From positions 1 to 64,000 of the forward strand of contig JAHJIW010000012.1 in NCBI GenBank assembly GCA_018823125.1: DNA of 64,000 bases. Direction: 5' to 3'. Under the pieces are notes generated by a model, which saw nothing but the letters and a program-made list of their open reading frames with translations, did not search any database and was not told the DNA's origin. This document shows, one piece after another, positions 8,240 through 16,468 of this stretch; the first letter of the stretch is position 1, and each line of letters starts with the position of its first letter. The position numbers and the translations under genes were made by a program. This DNA is from Candidatus Margulisiibacteriota bacterium (lineage in GTDB: Bacteria > Margulisbacteria > WOR-1 > JAHJIW01).

Positions 8240-9108
8240 ACATAATTGCTAAAAAGAACTTGTGGTTTGCCATCTCGATTACGCTAATTTTAATCAGCGT
8301 GGCGGCCTTTTTGTTTAACAGCTTAACCAAAGGCAAAATCATGAATTTTGGCATTGATTTTACCGGCGGCACACTTTTGACCGTTCGTTTTGATAAAGAA
8401 GTTGCCACCCATGAAATTAGAGATACTTTGGCAAAGTACGGATTAACCCAAAGTGTTATTCAAAAAACCGGCAAAGACGATTTTTCTATTCGTACCGATC
8501 CCCTGGAAACCGATGTGCGCCAAAAGATCATGAATGACCTCAGGGAAAAATTTGGCCAGGTCGAACTTTTAGAGGCAGACGTGATTGGTCCGGTAATCGG
8601 TAAAGAATTGCGCACCCAGGCACTCTGGGCGCTGCTGGTAGCTTCGGTATTAATTACCATTTATGTTTCTTTTCGTTTCGAGTTTAAATATGCGGTAGCG
8701 GCACTGATTGCTTTATATCACGATGCTTTTATTACTGCCGGAATAATTGCCCTGCTTTGGCGAACGGTGGATGCGCCCTTTGTGGCCGCGATCTTAACCA
8801 TTATGGGATATTCAATTAACGACACCATCGTTATTTTCGACCGCATCCGTGAAAACATTAAAAAACCGGGAGCGGTTAAAAAGCACTTTGCCACTATCGT
8901 TAACGAAAGCATTAACCAAACTATGGCCCGTTCAATTAATACGGTATTAACTACGCTGGTCATGGTAACCGCGCTGCTGCTTTTTGGCGGAGCCACTATC
9001 AAAGATTTTGCGCTGGTACTCTTTGTTGGATTTTTAGCGGGAGCTTACTCTTCGATTTTTGTGGCCAGCCCGCTTCTGGTTTTATGGCACAGAGGAAAAA
9101 ATAGATGA
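8236..9108 (+). CDS. secF: Protein translocase subunit SecF
   Basis: Partner of SecD in the SecDF complex of the inner membrane. The 290-residue protein has a first helix at about 8-27, the GIDFTGGTLLTVRF motif, a short periplasmic domain, and five more helices with the conserved TIMGYSINDTIVIFDRIREN segment near 195-215. It overlaps secD (ATGA) and in turn overlaps uppP by four bases, so the three genes form one operon. Confidence 0.95.
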   Translation: MNIIAKKNLWFAISITLILISVAAFLFNSLTKGKIMNFGIDFTGGTLLTVRFDKEVATHEIRDTLAKYGLTQSVIQKTGKDDFSIRTDPLETDVRQKIMNDLREKFGQVELLEADVIGPVIGKELRTQALWALLVASVLITIYVSFRFEFKYAVAALIALYHDAFITAGIIALLWRTVDAPFVAAILTIMGYSINDTIVIFDRIRENIKKPGAVKKHFATIVNESINQTMARSINTVLTTLVMVTALLLFGGATIKDFALVLFVGFLAGAYSSIFVASPLLVLWHRGKNR

Positions 9109-9932
9109 GTATTTTCCAAGCTCTGGTTCTTGGAATTATTCAAGGCTTAACCGAATTTCTTCCCGTTTCTTCCTCAGGTCATTTAGTGATTGCTCAGCAT
9201 CTCATTGGAATTCCCAATAATATTTCTTTTGATCTGGTGGTGCATCTGGCCACCGTTTTAGCGGTCATTATTTATTTTGCTCGAGATATCTGGGAGCTGA
9301 TCGTGGCTTTTATCCTTGGCACCTTAGAAGCTTTTAAAATTAAAAGATCCCAAAACTATGTATTCGGTCAACACTTTAGAGTGGGTTGGCTAATTATTAT
9401 AGCGTCCATCCCCACCGCACTGATGGGTTTTTTCTTTAAAGATTTTTTCGAGGCTTTGTTTAATTCTAACCTTGCGGTAGGCGGCTTTTTATTAGTTACC
9501 GCCGCGGTAATTTTGCTGGCCGAATGGCGGGGTAAAAATAACCGCGACGAATTTCAGGTTGGGTTTTTAGATGCGATTATCATCGGTGTGGCGCAAGGGT
9601 GTGCCATCGCGCCAGGACTTTCCAGGTCCGGCGCTACCGTTTCGGCTGCTCTATGGCGGGGATTAAAACGGGACTTTGCCGCCCGTTTTTCGTTTTTGCT
9701 GGCGATTCCGGCAATACTTGGTGCAGGAATTTTTAAATTTGGTGATGTATCATCCGATATTGCTGGCGGAGTGATTGGGGTTTGGCCGCTTTTAGCAGGG
9801 GCGATAGCCGCGCTGGTTTCGGGCTTGTTTGCAATTAAGATTTTTATGGAAATTATCCGCCGTACCTCGATCCGTTGCTTCGCTTATTATTGTATCGTGC
9901 TGGGCATTGTTGTGATTGTTTGTTTTAGATAA
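9105..9932 (+). CDS. uppP: Undecaprenyl-diphosphate phosphatase
   Basis: BacA-type integral membrane phosphatase that recycles undecaprenyl pyrophosphate to the monophosphate carrier used for peptidoglycan and other wall polymers; overexpression gives bacitracin resistance. The 275 residues contain the two inverted BacA motifs, GLTEFLPVSSSGHLVI (about 15-30) and GLSRSGATVSAAL (about 172-184), and seven to eight hydrophobic helices. ATG overlaps the secF stop. The last gene of the sec operon; 89 non-coding bases with a sigma-28-like promoter follow. Confidence 0.95.
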   Translation: MSIFQALVLGIIQGLTEFLPVSSSGHLVIAQHLIGIPNNISFDLVVHLATVLAVIIYFARDIWELIVAFILGTLEAFKIKRSQNYVFGQHFRVGWLIIIASIPTALMGFFFKDFFEALFNSNLAVGGFLLVTAAVILLAEWRGKNNRDEFQVGFLDAIIIGVAQGCAIAPGLSRSGATVSAALWRGLKRDFAARFSFLLAIPAILGAGIFKFGDVSSDIAGGVIGVWPLLAGAIAALVSGLFAIKIFMEIIRRTSIRCFAYYCIVLGIVVIVCFR

Positions 9933-9948
9933 ATAATTTTCCCAAAAA

Positions 9949-9978
9949 GTGAAATTTTTTACCTGCATTAACGATAGT
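9949..9978 (+). promoter_or_regulatory. Sigma-28-like promoter, site A
   Basis: GTGAAATTTT (9949-9958), 14 bases, GATAGT (9973-9978), preceded by a run of five A. In FliA-type notation it reads GAAATTTT-N11-AACGATAG. The next gene start, with its AGGAG site, is at 10022, 43 bases downstream. The same motif stands before five other units in the window. Confidence 0.7.
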
Positions 9979-10021
9979 TTTATGTGTAAATCCTCCGGTG
10001 ATCTTTAATCAGGAGATTATT

Positions 10022-11065
10022 ATGGCCCCAGGTTTAACTTTTCGAAATGTTCCAATCTGCAGAAAAATTAACTGGCGAACCGGCAAAATTAATTTGCCGA
10101 TGAACTTTCATTTTTCCCGGCCGGACGGGACCGGAAGGAAAAACTTTATGATTCAGGCCAGCGGTTCGGGTTTTTTAGCTTCTCCGGTCGCTTTTGGTCC
10201 GGTGGAGAAGCCGGGTAAATCACTGGTTTTGGGAGTATTGCCGGAGCATGCCCAGGTATTAGAGATTTATCCCAGAGAAGTTTTAGTAAGCAATTCGTAC
10301 GGGGCGGAAAGAACCATCGCGGAAACAACTGCGCGGGATGTGGTGGTAGGTATCCCTTACGCGATGTTGCCCGGCGATGTTTCCGGGTGCATGCGTGAGG
10401 CGGTGCAGGAAAAAAAGCTATTTCCTTTTAGGCACAGAGGAATGAGCGTAGCTTTATCGCAAGATCCGCGCACTAATCCGGCCAGCGCCAACTGGGTTTT
10501 ATTTTTACTAGGAAAGCACGAAGATGAGTGGGCCGGAAAACTTTGCTTTGCCGAGGTTTTCAGGATCAGGGATCAAGTATATTTCGCCGAACATAAAGCA
10601 CGCATAAAATTAACAGGCAGCGGTGAATATGCGGAGGACCGTGCTGCGCGGAGGGTTGATATACATTTGAAATTACAAGGCGTAGACCGTGTCCTGGGTA
10701 ACGGCCAGTCCCGGGAGCTGGATCAGATAACGGTTGATAGGAAGCCTTATTTCCGGGCCGGAAGAGAAAGCCGGGCATTCGATCAGGTCCGGATCCCATT
10801 TTTAGAACAATGGTTTTCAGCCCTTTTCGGGTTTAGCAGTGCTCAAGGATTATATGACAAATTAGCCGGGTCCCGGTTTGCTATAGATTTAAACCGTTTG
10901 CCGGTCGAGGGACCTTTCACTTTTAATTGCGTGGAGATGGTTTTTGGACGTAATATTTTCGATGCCGAGGACCGCGCGGCCGCACTCTTTTTCAGAAACG
11001 TTATCCCTCATTTAACGCCGGGCTATCACTGGGACGGCCGGGGAAAATTTGTGTTTTCCAGATAG
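10022..11065 (+). CDS. Unknown protein, member of the sigma-28-like regulon
   Basis: I do not recognise this 347-residue protein. It is soluble, without signal peptide or membrane segment, and beta-rich in its first half (residues 1-200), with many basic residues (KINWRTGKINLP, PDGTGRKNF). The last 100 residues look mixed alpha/beta (PFLEQWFSALFGF). A frame-open ATG lies at 9998, but AGGAG at 10011-10015 points to ATG 10022. It stands alone between uppP and ftsK under promoter site A. It shares no clear motif with the giant regulon proteins; only the promoter links them. Confidence 0.7.
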   Translation: MAPGLTFRNVPICRKINWRTGKINLPMNFHFSRPDGTGRKNFMIQASGSGFLASPVAFGPVEKPGKSLVLGVLPEHAQVLEIYPREVLVSNSYGAERTIAETTARDVVVGIPYAMLPGDVSGCMREAVQEKKLFPFRHRGMSVALSQDPRTNPASANWVLFLLGKHEDEWAGKLCFAEVFRIRDQVYFAEHKARIKLTGSGEYAEDRAARRVDIHLKLQGVDRVLGNGQSRELDQITVDRKPYFRAGRESRAFDQVRIPFLEQWFSALFGFSSAQGLYDKLAGSRFAIDLNRLPVEGPFTFNCVEMVFGRNIFDAEDRAAALFFRNVIPHLTPGYHWDGRGKFVFSR

Positions 11066-11092
11066 TTTGTTCCGCGGCCAAAATTATGGTAA

Positions 11093-11098
11093 TATAAT
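11093..11098 (+). promoter_or_regulatory. -10 box of ftsK (leaderless arrangement)
   Basis: TATAAT lies five bases before the ftsK ATG (11104), with no Shine-Dalgarno sequence between. Transcription should start at or within a base or two of the ATG. A TTCCGC at 11070-11075 could be the -35 at 17-base spacing but is weak. Confidence 0.55.
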
Positions 11099-11103
11099 TC
11101 CAA

Positions 11104-13386
11104 ATGGCTCGAAAAACCACGCGAAAAACCAGAAGAGTCAAGAGGAGAACCGGTGACTCCCAGCTTCGACACGAATTTAAGCAAGATGCGGTAGGAATTT
11201 TACTACTGGCAGTTGCGGCCTTCATTCTTGTATCTAATCTGTCTTCTTCGACCGGCGCGGTCGGTTTATATTTCGTTAAAAATGTTCTGCGGATGGGTTT
11301 TGGGGTAGGGGTTTACGTCCTGCCGTTTTTCATTGCCATGTTTGGCGTGATTGTTTTAATCCGTCATGAAATCAAAGAATTAGCCGTGCGTTTGTTGGGC
11401 CTTATTCTTTTATTTTTTACTTTTATTACTACTATGCAGTTTCGTGCACCGGCCTATTTCAACCTTGAGATCGAACCATTTGCCGGGGCGGGGGGCATTG
11501 TTGGATTTGCCATGAAGCTGGGGTTAATTAAGATTGTGGGGAACTGGGGTGGCTATATAGTTTTAGCTTCGGTTGGTTTAATCTCTTTACTGCTAATTTT
11601 TAACGTTACGGTTATGGCGGCGCTTAAGTTTATCTGGGCTGTACTTTGTTTTATCGGAAGATTCGTAAAAGACATTTTCACCGTACAAAAGAAAGGCGAA
11701 AAAGACAAAGCTAAACCGGTTGCCAAACCTAATTTTAAACTTCCTAATGAAGTGCTGCCTCCTCCGCTGGATTTTGATAAAGAGGACAAAGAAGAAATTG
11801 TAGTCACGCCTCCCAGGATGAAGGTTCCCCCGCCTCCACTACCAGAATTTAAACTTGAAAATGATGATGCGGCAAAGGATGCGGATGAGGACGATGCGCC
11901 GTTCAGAAGCAAATCCGGCGGAGCCTATAAGCTTCCTTCAACTGATCTTTTAGATGATCCAACTAAAGCGGAGAAAAAGCGCGAGGAAGCCATGCTGGAA
12001 ACTACCGAAGCCCGCAAGCAGGTACTCGAAAATGTTTTGCGAAACTTTGGCGTAGGCGCATCCGTAGTTTCGGCTTCGCAGGGACCGGCGGTTACCAAAT
12101 TTGAAATTCAGCCTGAACTGGGCGTAAAAGTCAGTAAAATATTTAACTTGGCGGATGATATTGCGCTTAATTTGGCTACCGGTGGAGTTCGCATCGAAGG
12201 TCCGGTTTCGGGTAAATCAGTGATCGGGATCGAAGTTCCTAATCTGGCGGTTACTCCGGTAAGACTGAAAAAGATAGTGCAGGCGGTTGAATTTAAGCGG
12301 CATCAATCGAAATTATTTTTAGGTTTAGGCGAAGATCTGTCGGGGACGCCGATTTACGGCGACTTGACGAAGATGCCCCACTTATTAATTGCCGGAACCA
12401 CCGGATCCGGAAAAAGCGTTTGTATTAACTCCATTATTATTAGTATTTTACTGCGTGCTCGACCGGATGAAGTGAAGATGATTATGATCGATCCCAAAAT
12501 GGTTGAGCTTTCAACCTATGACGGCATTCCGCATCTGATCGCTCCGGTAGTAACCGATGCCAAAAAAGCAGCGGGAACGCTGAAGTTTTGGGTTTTAAAA
12601 GAAATGGAGCGCCGCTATAAAGAGTTTCATAAAGAAGGAGCTAGGAACCTGGCGGCCTATAACAGTAAAATGGAAGCCGCCGGCCAAAAAGAAAGAAAAA
12701 TACCGCTAACCGTGGTGATTGTTGATGAATTAGCGGATCTAATGATGGTTGCGGCGAACGAAGTGGAAACCTCAATCTGCCGTATTGCGCAAATGGCGCG
12801 GGCCACCGGAATTCACTTAATTATTGCTACCCAGCGTCCGTCGGTTGACGTCATTACCGGTTTGATTAAAGCTAACATTCCTTCCCGCATTGCATTTGCG
12901 GTGGCAACCCAAATTGACTCCAGGGTTATTTTAGATTCCAACGGTGCCGAAAAACTATTAGGCCGCGGCGATATGCTTTATAACCCGATCGGTGCGATGA
13001 AACCGACCAGACTGCAGGGTTCATTTTTATCTGACAAAGAAATTGACCGCATTGTAAAACACGTTAAATCACAAGGTAAACCAGATTATGTTAAAGAAAT
13101 TATTGATCTGAAAATGGACGACATTAAACTTGAAGGAGAAGGGGGCGAGGGTGGTGGAGATGGACGGGATGCCTTATTTAAAGAAGCCGTCAGAATCGTG
13201 TTAAATGGAGGCAATCCTTCAACCTCTCACTTACAACGCCGCCTGCGCGTCGGCTATAACCGTGCTGCCAGACTGATGGACGAATTAGAAGCCGCCGGAA
13301 TCGTATCTGCCATGGAAGGTGAAAATAAAGCCCGCACCGTGACCGCCAACCCCGAAGTTTTAGCTAAATTAGGTCTTAATGAGTAG
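11104..13386 (+). CDS. ftsK: DNA translocase FtsK/SpoIIIE
   Basis: Septum-located DNA pump that clears and decatenates chromosome termini at division. The 760 residues show a basic N-terminus, four membrane helices (about 28-185), an acidic and Pro-rich linker (about 195-300) and the motor: Walker A GTTGSGKSVCINS near 430, Walker B VDELADLMM near 540, and the ATQRPSVDVITGLIKANIP segment. Residues about 690-760 are the winged-helix gamma domain that reads KOPS-type sequences (FKEAVRIVLNGGNPSTSHLQRRLRVGYNRAARLMD). The start has a -10 box only five bases upstream, so it is probably translated from a leaderless mRNA. Confidence 0.95.
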   Translation: MARKTTRKTRRVKRRTGDSQLRHEFKQDAVGILLLAVAAFILVSNLSSSTGAVGLYFVKNVLRMGFGVGVYVLPFFIAMFGVIVLIRHEIKELAVRLLGLILLFFTFITTMQFRAPAYFNLEIEPFAGAGGIVGFAMKLGLIKIVGNWGGYIVLASVGLISLLLIFNVTVMAALKFIWAVLCFIGRFVKDIFTVQKKGEKDKAKPVAKPNFKLPNEVLPPPLDFDKEDKEEIVVTPPRMKVPPPPLPEFKLENDDAAKDADEDDAPFRSKSGGAYKLPSTDLLDDPTKAEKKREEAMLETTEARKQVLENVLRNFGVGASVVSASQGPAVTKFEIQPELGVKVSKIFNLADDIALNLATGGVRIEGPVSGKSVIGIEVPNLAVTPVRLKKIVQAVEFKRHQSKLFLGLGEDLSGTPIYGDLTKMPHLLIAGTTGSGKSVCINSIIISILLRARPDEVKMIMIDPKMVELSTYDGIPHLIAPVVTDAKKAAGTLKFWVLKEMERRYKEFHKEGARNLAAYNSKMEAAGQKERKIPLTVVIVDELADLMMVAANEVETSICRIAQMARATGIHLIIATQRPSVDVITGLIKANIPSRIAFAVATQIDSRVILDSNGAEKLLGRGDMLYNPIGAMKPTRLQGSFLSDKEIDRIVKHVKSQGKPDYVKEIIDLKMDDIKLEGEGGEGGGDGRDALFKEAVRIVLNGGNPSTSHLQRRLRVGYNRAARLMDELEAAGIVSAMEGENKARTVTANPEVLAKLGLNE

Positions 13387-13599
13387 TCCCGGGACATTCC
13401 CGTTAATTCTGGTTACCTCTAAAAAATCCTGCGGTTGAAATCTAAATTTATGTGGTAGGGCAAAATCAGCACCAACCCTCAGGAGAGCATCATTGTAGGC
13501 GGATGAATTTGCCGCGATCCATCCCCTGAATCCAATTTCACGAGTTCTTAATACATAAATTAATTCGGTTCCGCTAGTTCCTGCTAAAGCACCGTCCAT
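13369..13599 (-). pseudogene. Receiver-domain-like remnant lacking its N-terminal half
   Basis: The 76 residues read like strands beta-3 to beta-5 of a CheY-type receiver: FLMDGALAGTSGTELI resembles the phosphoacceptor Asp strand and following loop, GFRGWIAANSS the beta-4 strand with its Ser/Thr, and GADFALPHKF the beta-5 Lys. The beta-1/Asp-pair part is missing, because upstream the strand is occupied by the end of the DUF2344 gene. No ribosome site precedes the ATG at 13599. It fills exactly the gap between two convergent genes and overlaps the ftsK stop. Decayed gene is the best reading; a coupled small protein is possible. Confidence 0.4.
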
Positions 13600-13609
13600 G
13601 AGGAAAGAT

Positions 13610-14227
13610 TTATCTAAATAGAATCTTATTACGCACAATCTTTAGCGGATGAATATCCAAAACTGCGCAAAGTTCTCTGGGGCGCAGTGTTCCGTGATTA
13701 GTAGTCTGCAGTGAGGCAGAAAAAGTGGTTCCGGATAATGAGGCCGCATAAATCATCGGGCGAATATTGGTTTTTTTGATGCCCGTTTTTGATTTTTTAT
13801 CAATGAAGATATCGTTTTGTTCCAAAATTTGGCCAAGTTTACTTTTTAACTTCTTGGCCTCGTTTTCTTCTAGTTCAAAAGTGTATTCAGAGGCTTCGGC
13901 TGCAGCATCTAGTGAAGTAGCCTTTGGATTTGCAATTTCAATATTTAAAATTTCTAAACCTTCCGGGAATTTACCTTCTAATTCAGGTTTTATGCTATTG
14001 GGTTTGATCCAACCATCGAATTCAACGACTAAAGCTTCGGCTAAGCCGTCAACGCCAACCGGTAAGGGTGGTCCGTACTCAATTTTCATGCGTGGATTAA
14101 AGCCTTCGGAATATTTTACCGGTAAATTAGTGCGGCGCAGTGCGCGTTCCAATATTTTCATCCAATCCAGATGAGAAATATATTTAGCCGGTCCGACTTT
14201 TTTATAGATAACCCTTACTTTTTGCAT
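13610..14227 (-). CDS. DUF2344 (TIGR03936) radical SAM-linked protein
   Basis: This 205-residue protein has the DUF2344 signature at its N-terminus (VRVIYKKVGPAKYISHLDWMKILERALRR, then PVKYSEGFNPRMKIEYGPPLPVG). It is nearly always next to, or fused with, the TIGR03960 radical SAM protein, and here the two overlap by 13 bases. The function is unknown; association with RNase G/E and ribosomal protein genes elsewhere suggests an RNA or ribosome modification (inference). Translation is clearly coupled to the upstream gene. Confidence 0.88.
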   Translation of the reverse strand: MQKVRVIYKKVGPAKYISHLDWMKILERALRRTNLPVKYSEGFNPRMKIEYGPPLPVGVDGLAEALVVEFDGWIKPNSIKPELEGKFPEGLEILNIEIANPKATSLDAAAEASEYTFELEENEAKKLKSKLGQILEQNDIFIDKKSKTGIKKTNIRPMIYAASLSGTTFSASLQTTNHGTLRPRELCAVLDIHPLKIVRNKILFR

Positions 14228-15900
14228 GAGTGTGCTTTTTCTCTTTCCCGGATCAATAAATCACGTGAAATTCCCACGTTAATAAAATCCCACGGGAGTT
14301 TTTCATCGGGTTTTCTTTCCCTTAGGTAGTCTATGGGTTTAATTCCCGAAGTTTCGATGGCTTTTTGCCAGGGTTCATATTTAAATTGGTCGCCCCAGGC
14401 GTCAAAGCGGGCGCCGGCTTTCCAGGCGGCCTCGATTAAGTCCGCCGACTGCTCATCTCCGCGAGCCAGCAGTCCTTCTAAGTAACTAAGTTCAGCCTGA
14501 TGCCAGCGCAGGTCGATTCCCTTGCCTTTTTTTAAGGTATGTTTGATGAGGTTTTGCTTAACCAGCGTTTCTTCGAGTGTAATTTGCTTTTCCCACTGGA
14601 AAGGAGTGTGCGGCTTAGGCACAAAAGTTGATAAATTGACGGTAACTTTAGTTCGTTTATTAACTTCGCGCCCGATTTTTAATATTTTTTGGGACAATTC
14701 GCAAATTGCTTTTACATCTTCCTCGGTTTCGGTAGGAAGTCCTAACATGAAATATAATTTCAACGAATTAATCCCTGCGGCAAAGGCAATTTTAGCGCCT
14801 TCTAAAATCTCTGCTTCACTTAAATCTTTTCGAATCACGTCTCTTAAGCGCTGTGTCCCGGCTTCGGGCGCTACGGTCAGATTTTTAGACCTGACTTTCA
14901 AAATATCTTGAATCAGATTGATGGTAAAATTATTAAGCCTCAGCGAAGGCAGTGCAATATTGATTTTTTTCTTTTTGAGCTCGTCCGCTAATTTTTTAGC
15001 CAGCTCTTCAATCTTTGAATAATCACTGCTGGAAAGAGAAACCAGGGATAATTCTTGGTAGCCGGTATTATCGATTAATGTTTTAGCGTAATTTAGCAGA
15101 TTTTCCGGGCTGCGTTCCCTGACCGGTTTTAAAGTATACCCCGCCATGCAAAAACGACAGCCGCGTTTACAGCCCCGCATAATTTCAAGCACCGCCCGGC
15201 CGTGAACTACGTCGATATTAGGCACTAAAGGCTTAGTCGGACAGAAGGTCTGATTCAGATCTGTTACTTTGCGCATTTTTACTGATTTAGTTAATCCGGG
15301 AACATATACGCCTTCAATTTTGGCTAAAGCAGCTAACTTTTCGGATTTACTTTTATCTTTATTGGATTTATAGACTTCTATAATTTCTAAAATAGCGTCT
15401 TCGGCATCCCCCACTAAAATGAAATCAAAGAAAGGGGCGAGGGGAGCAGGGTTGAGAGTGCCCGGTCCTCCGGCAAAGATAATTGGATCGCTTTCGGCAC
15501 GGTCTTTAGCGCGCAACTTTAATCCGGCCAGATCCAGCATGTTTAAAAAGTTGGTATAGGTAAGTTCGTGCTGCATGGAAAATCCCCATAAATCAAAATC
15601 TTTGGCGGGGCGCTGATTTTCCAGAGAAAAAAGAGGAAGTTGGTTTTGGCGCATCTCTGCTTCCATGTCGGGCCAGGGGGCAAAGGTGCGTTCAGCTAAT
15701 GCATCTTCTTTTTGATTGATGAGATCATATAAAATCTGGATGCCCAGATTAGACATGCCAATTTCATACGCGTCGGGGTAGGAAAGGAGAATCTTTAAAG
15801 GTACTTTATCCCAGTCCTTTTTTACCGAATTTATCTCTCCGCCAACGTAGCGCGCTGGTTTTGAGACTTTAGGGAGTATTTTGTCGAGAAGATTTTGCAC
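14215..15900 (-). CDS. TIGR03960-family radical SAM protein
   Basis: The 561 residues begin with a B12-binding-like region (about 1-190; SYPDAYEIGMSNLGIQILYDLIN) and continue with a radical SAM barrel carrying the Cys triad CKRGCRFCMAGY near 240-250, the SLSSSDYS segment and APEAGTQRLRDVI. It pairs with the DUF2344 gene downstream. The reaction is not known. The start is GTG at 15900, six bases after a TATAAT box (15907-15912), with no Shine-Dalgarno sequence, so this looks like a leaderless message covering both genes. Confidence 0.9.
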   Translation of the reverse strand: MQNLLDKILPKVSKPARYVGGEINSVKKDWDKVPLKILLSYPDAYEIGMSNLGIQILYDLINQKEDALAERTFAPWPDMEAEMRQNQLPLFSLENQRPAKDFDLWGFSMQHELTYTNFLNMLDLAGLKLRAKDRAESDPIIFAGGPGTLNPAPLAPFFDFILVGDAEDAILEIIEVYKSNKDKSKSEKLAALAKIEGVYVPGLTKSVKMRKVTDLNQTFCPTKPLVPNIDVVHGRAVLEIMRGCKRGCRFCMAGYTLKPVRERSPENLLNYAKTLIDNTGYQELSLVSLSSSDYSKIEELAKKLADELKKKKINIALPSLRLNNFTINLIQDILKVRSKNLTVAPEAGTQRLRDVIRKDLSEAEILEGAKIAFAAGINSLKLYFMLGLPTETEEDVKAICELSQKILKIGREVNKRTKVTVNLSTFVPKPHTPFQWEKQITLEETLVKQNLIKHTLKKGKGIDLRWHQAELSYLEGLLARGDEQSADLIEAAWKAGARFDAWGDQFKYEPWQKAIETSGIKPIDYLRERKPDEKLPWDFINVGISRDLLIREREKAHSCKK

Positions 15901-15906
15901 GTTCTA

Positions 15907-15912
15907 ATTATA
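15907..15912 (-). promoter_or_regulatory. -10 box, leaderless radical SAM transcript
   Basis: On the minus strand TATAAT is followed after six bases (TAGAAC) by the GTG start of the radical SAM gene. The predicted transcription start coincides with the initiation codon. Confidence 0.5.
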
Positions 15913-16468
15913 ACATGGCTACCAGAAACATTCTTCCGGTGCCGGGCCCATCTCCGCGGTAAGAATAGTATTTGTCGGTGTTACAGCAGGTGCAGTCGGG
16001 ATGTATGTCGATTTTTTCTTTTTGCACTCCGGCTTTTTCCAGTTGTTTGAGATTTTCTCCACCGATATCCATCGGATAGCAGCATTTTCCAATACAAGGA
16101 CCTATTTTTGCGGTTAAATCTTTAGGGTTGGATCCCAATGATTTCATTTTTTCGATAGTTTTAGTCGTGATTTCTAATTCGGTTCCTTTGCGGCCGGCGT
16201 GCACCAGGGCAAGGATATTTTTTTGCGGATCATAAATCAATATTGGCGCACAATCGGCAGTACGGATGACTAATGGTACCCCTTTTTCGGAAGTGATCAG
16301 AGCGTCGACTAAGGAAATCTTTTGTCCCAGATATCTTTTATTTACTACCGAGATGCCGTCGCCGTGAATTTGTTCAGCCGATATCAAATCTTTTTCTTTT
16401 ATATTTAATTCATGGCAGACTTGGGCCAGGGTTTGGTTTTTATGAGATTGGGTATGGAGAGGGAACAT
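15908..16468 (-). CDS. pgeF: PgeF/YfiH-type laccase-domain protein, N-terminally short
   Basis: This family (COG1496) is described as a purine nucleoside phosphorylase/adenosine deaminase-like enzyme and as a peptidoglycan editing factor that removes misplaced Ser from cell-wall precursors. The 186 residues keep the metal and active-site motifs: EQIHGDGI (His34), RTADCAPIL, HAGRKGT (family consensus HAGWRGT) and GPCIGKCCY. The usual first 50-60 residues, with the STRHGG-type strand, are missing, and the frame is bounded by leuS, whose stop codon overlaps the ATG by one base. It may be a genuine short form. Confidence 0.85.
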   Translation of the reverse strand: MFPLHTQSHKNQTLAQVCHELNIKEKDLISAEQIHGDGISVVNKRYLGQKISLVDALITSEKGVPLVIRTADCAPILIYDPQKNILALVHAGRKGTELEITTKTIEKMKSLGSNPKDLTAKIGPCIGKCCYPMDIGGENLKQLEKAGVQKEKIDIHPDCTCCNTDKYYSYRGDGPGTGRMFLVAML

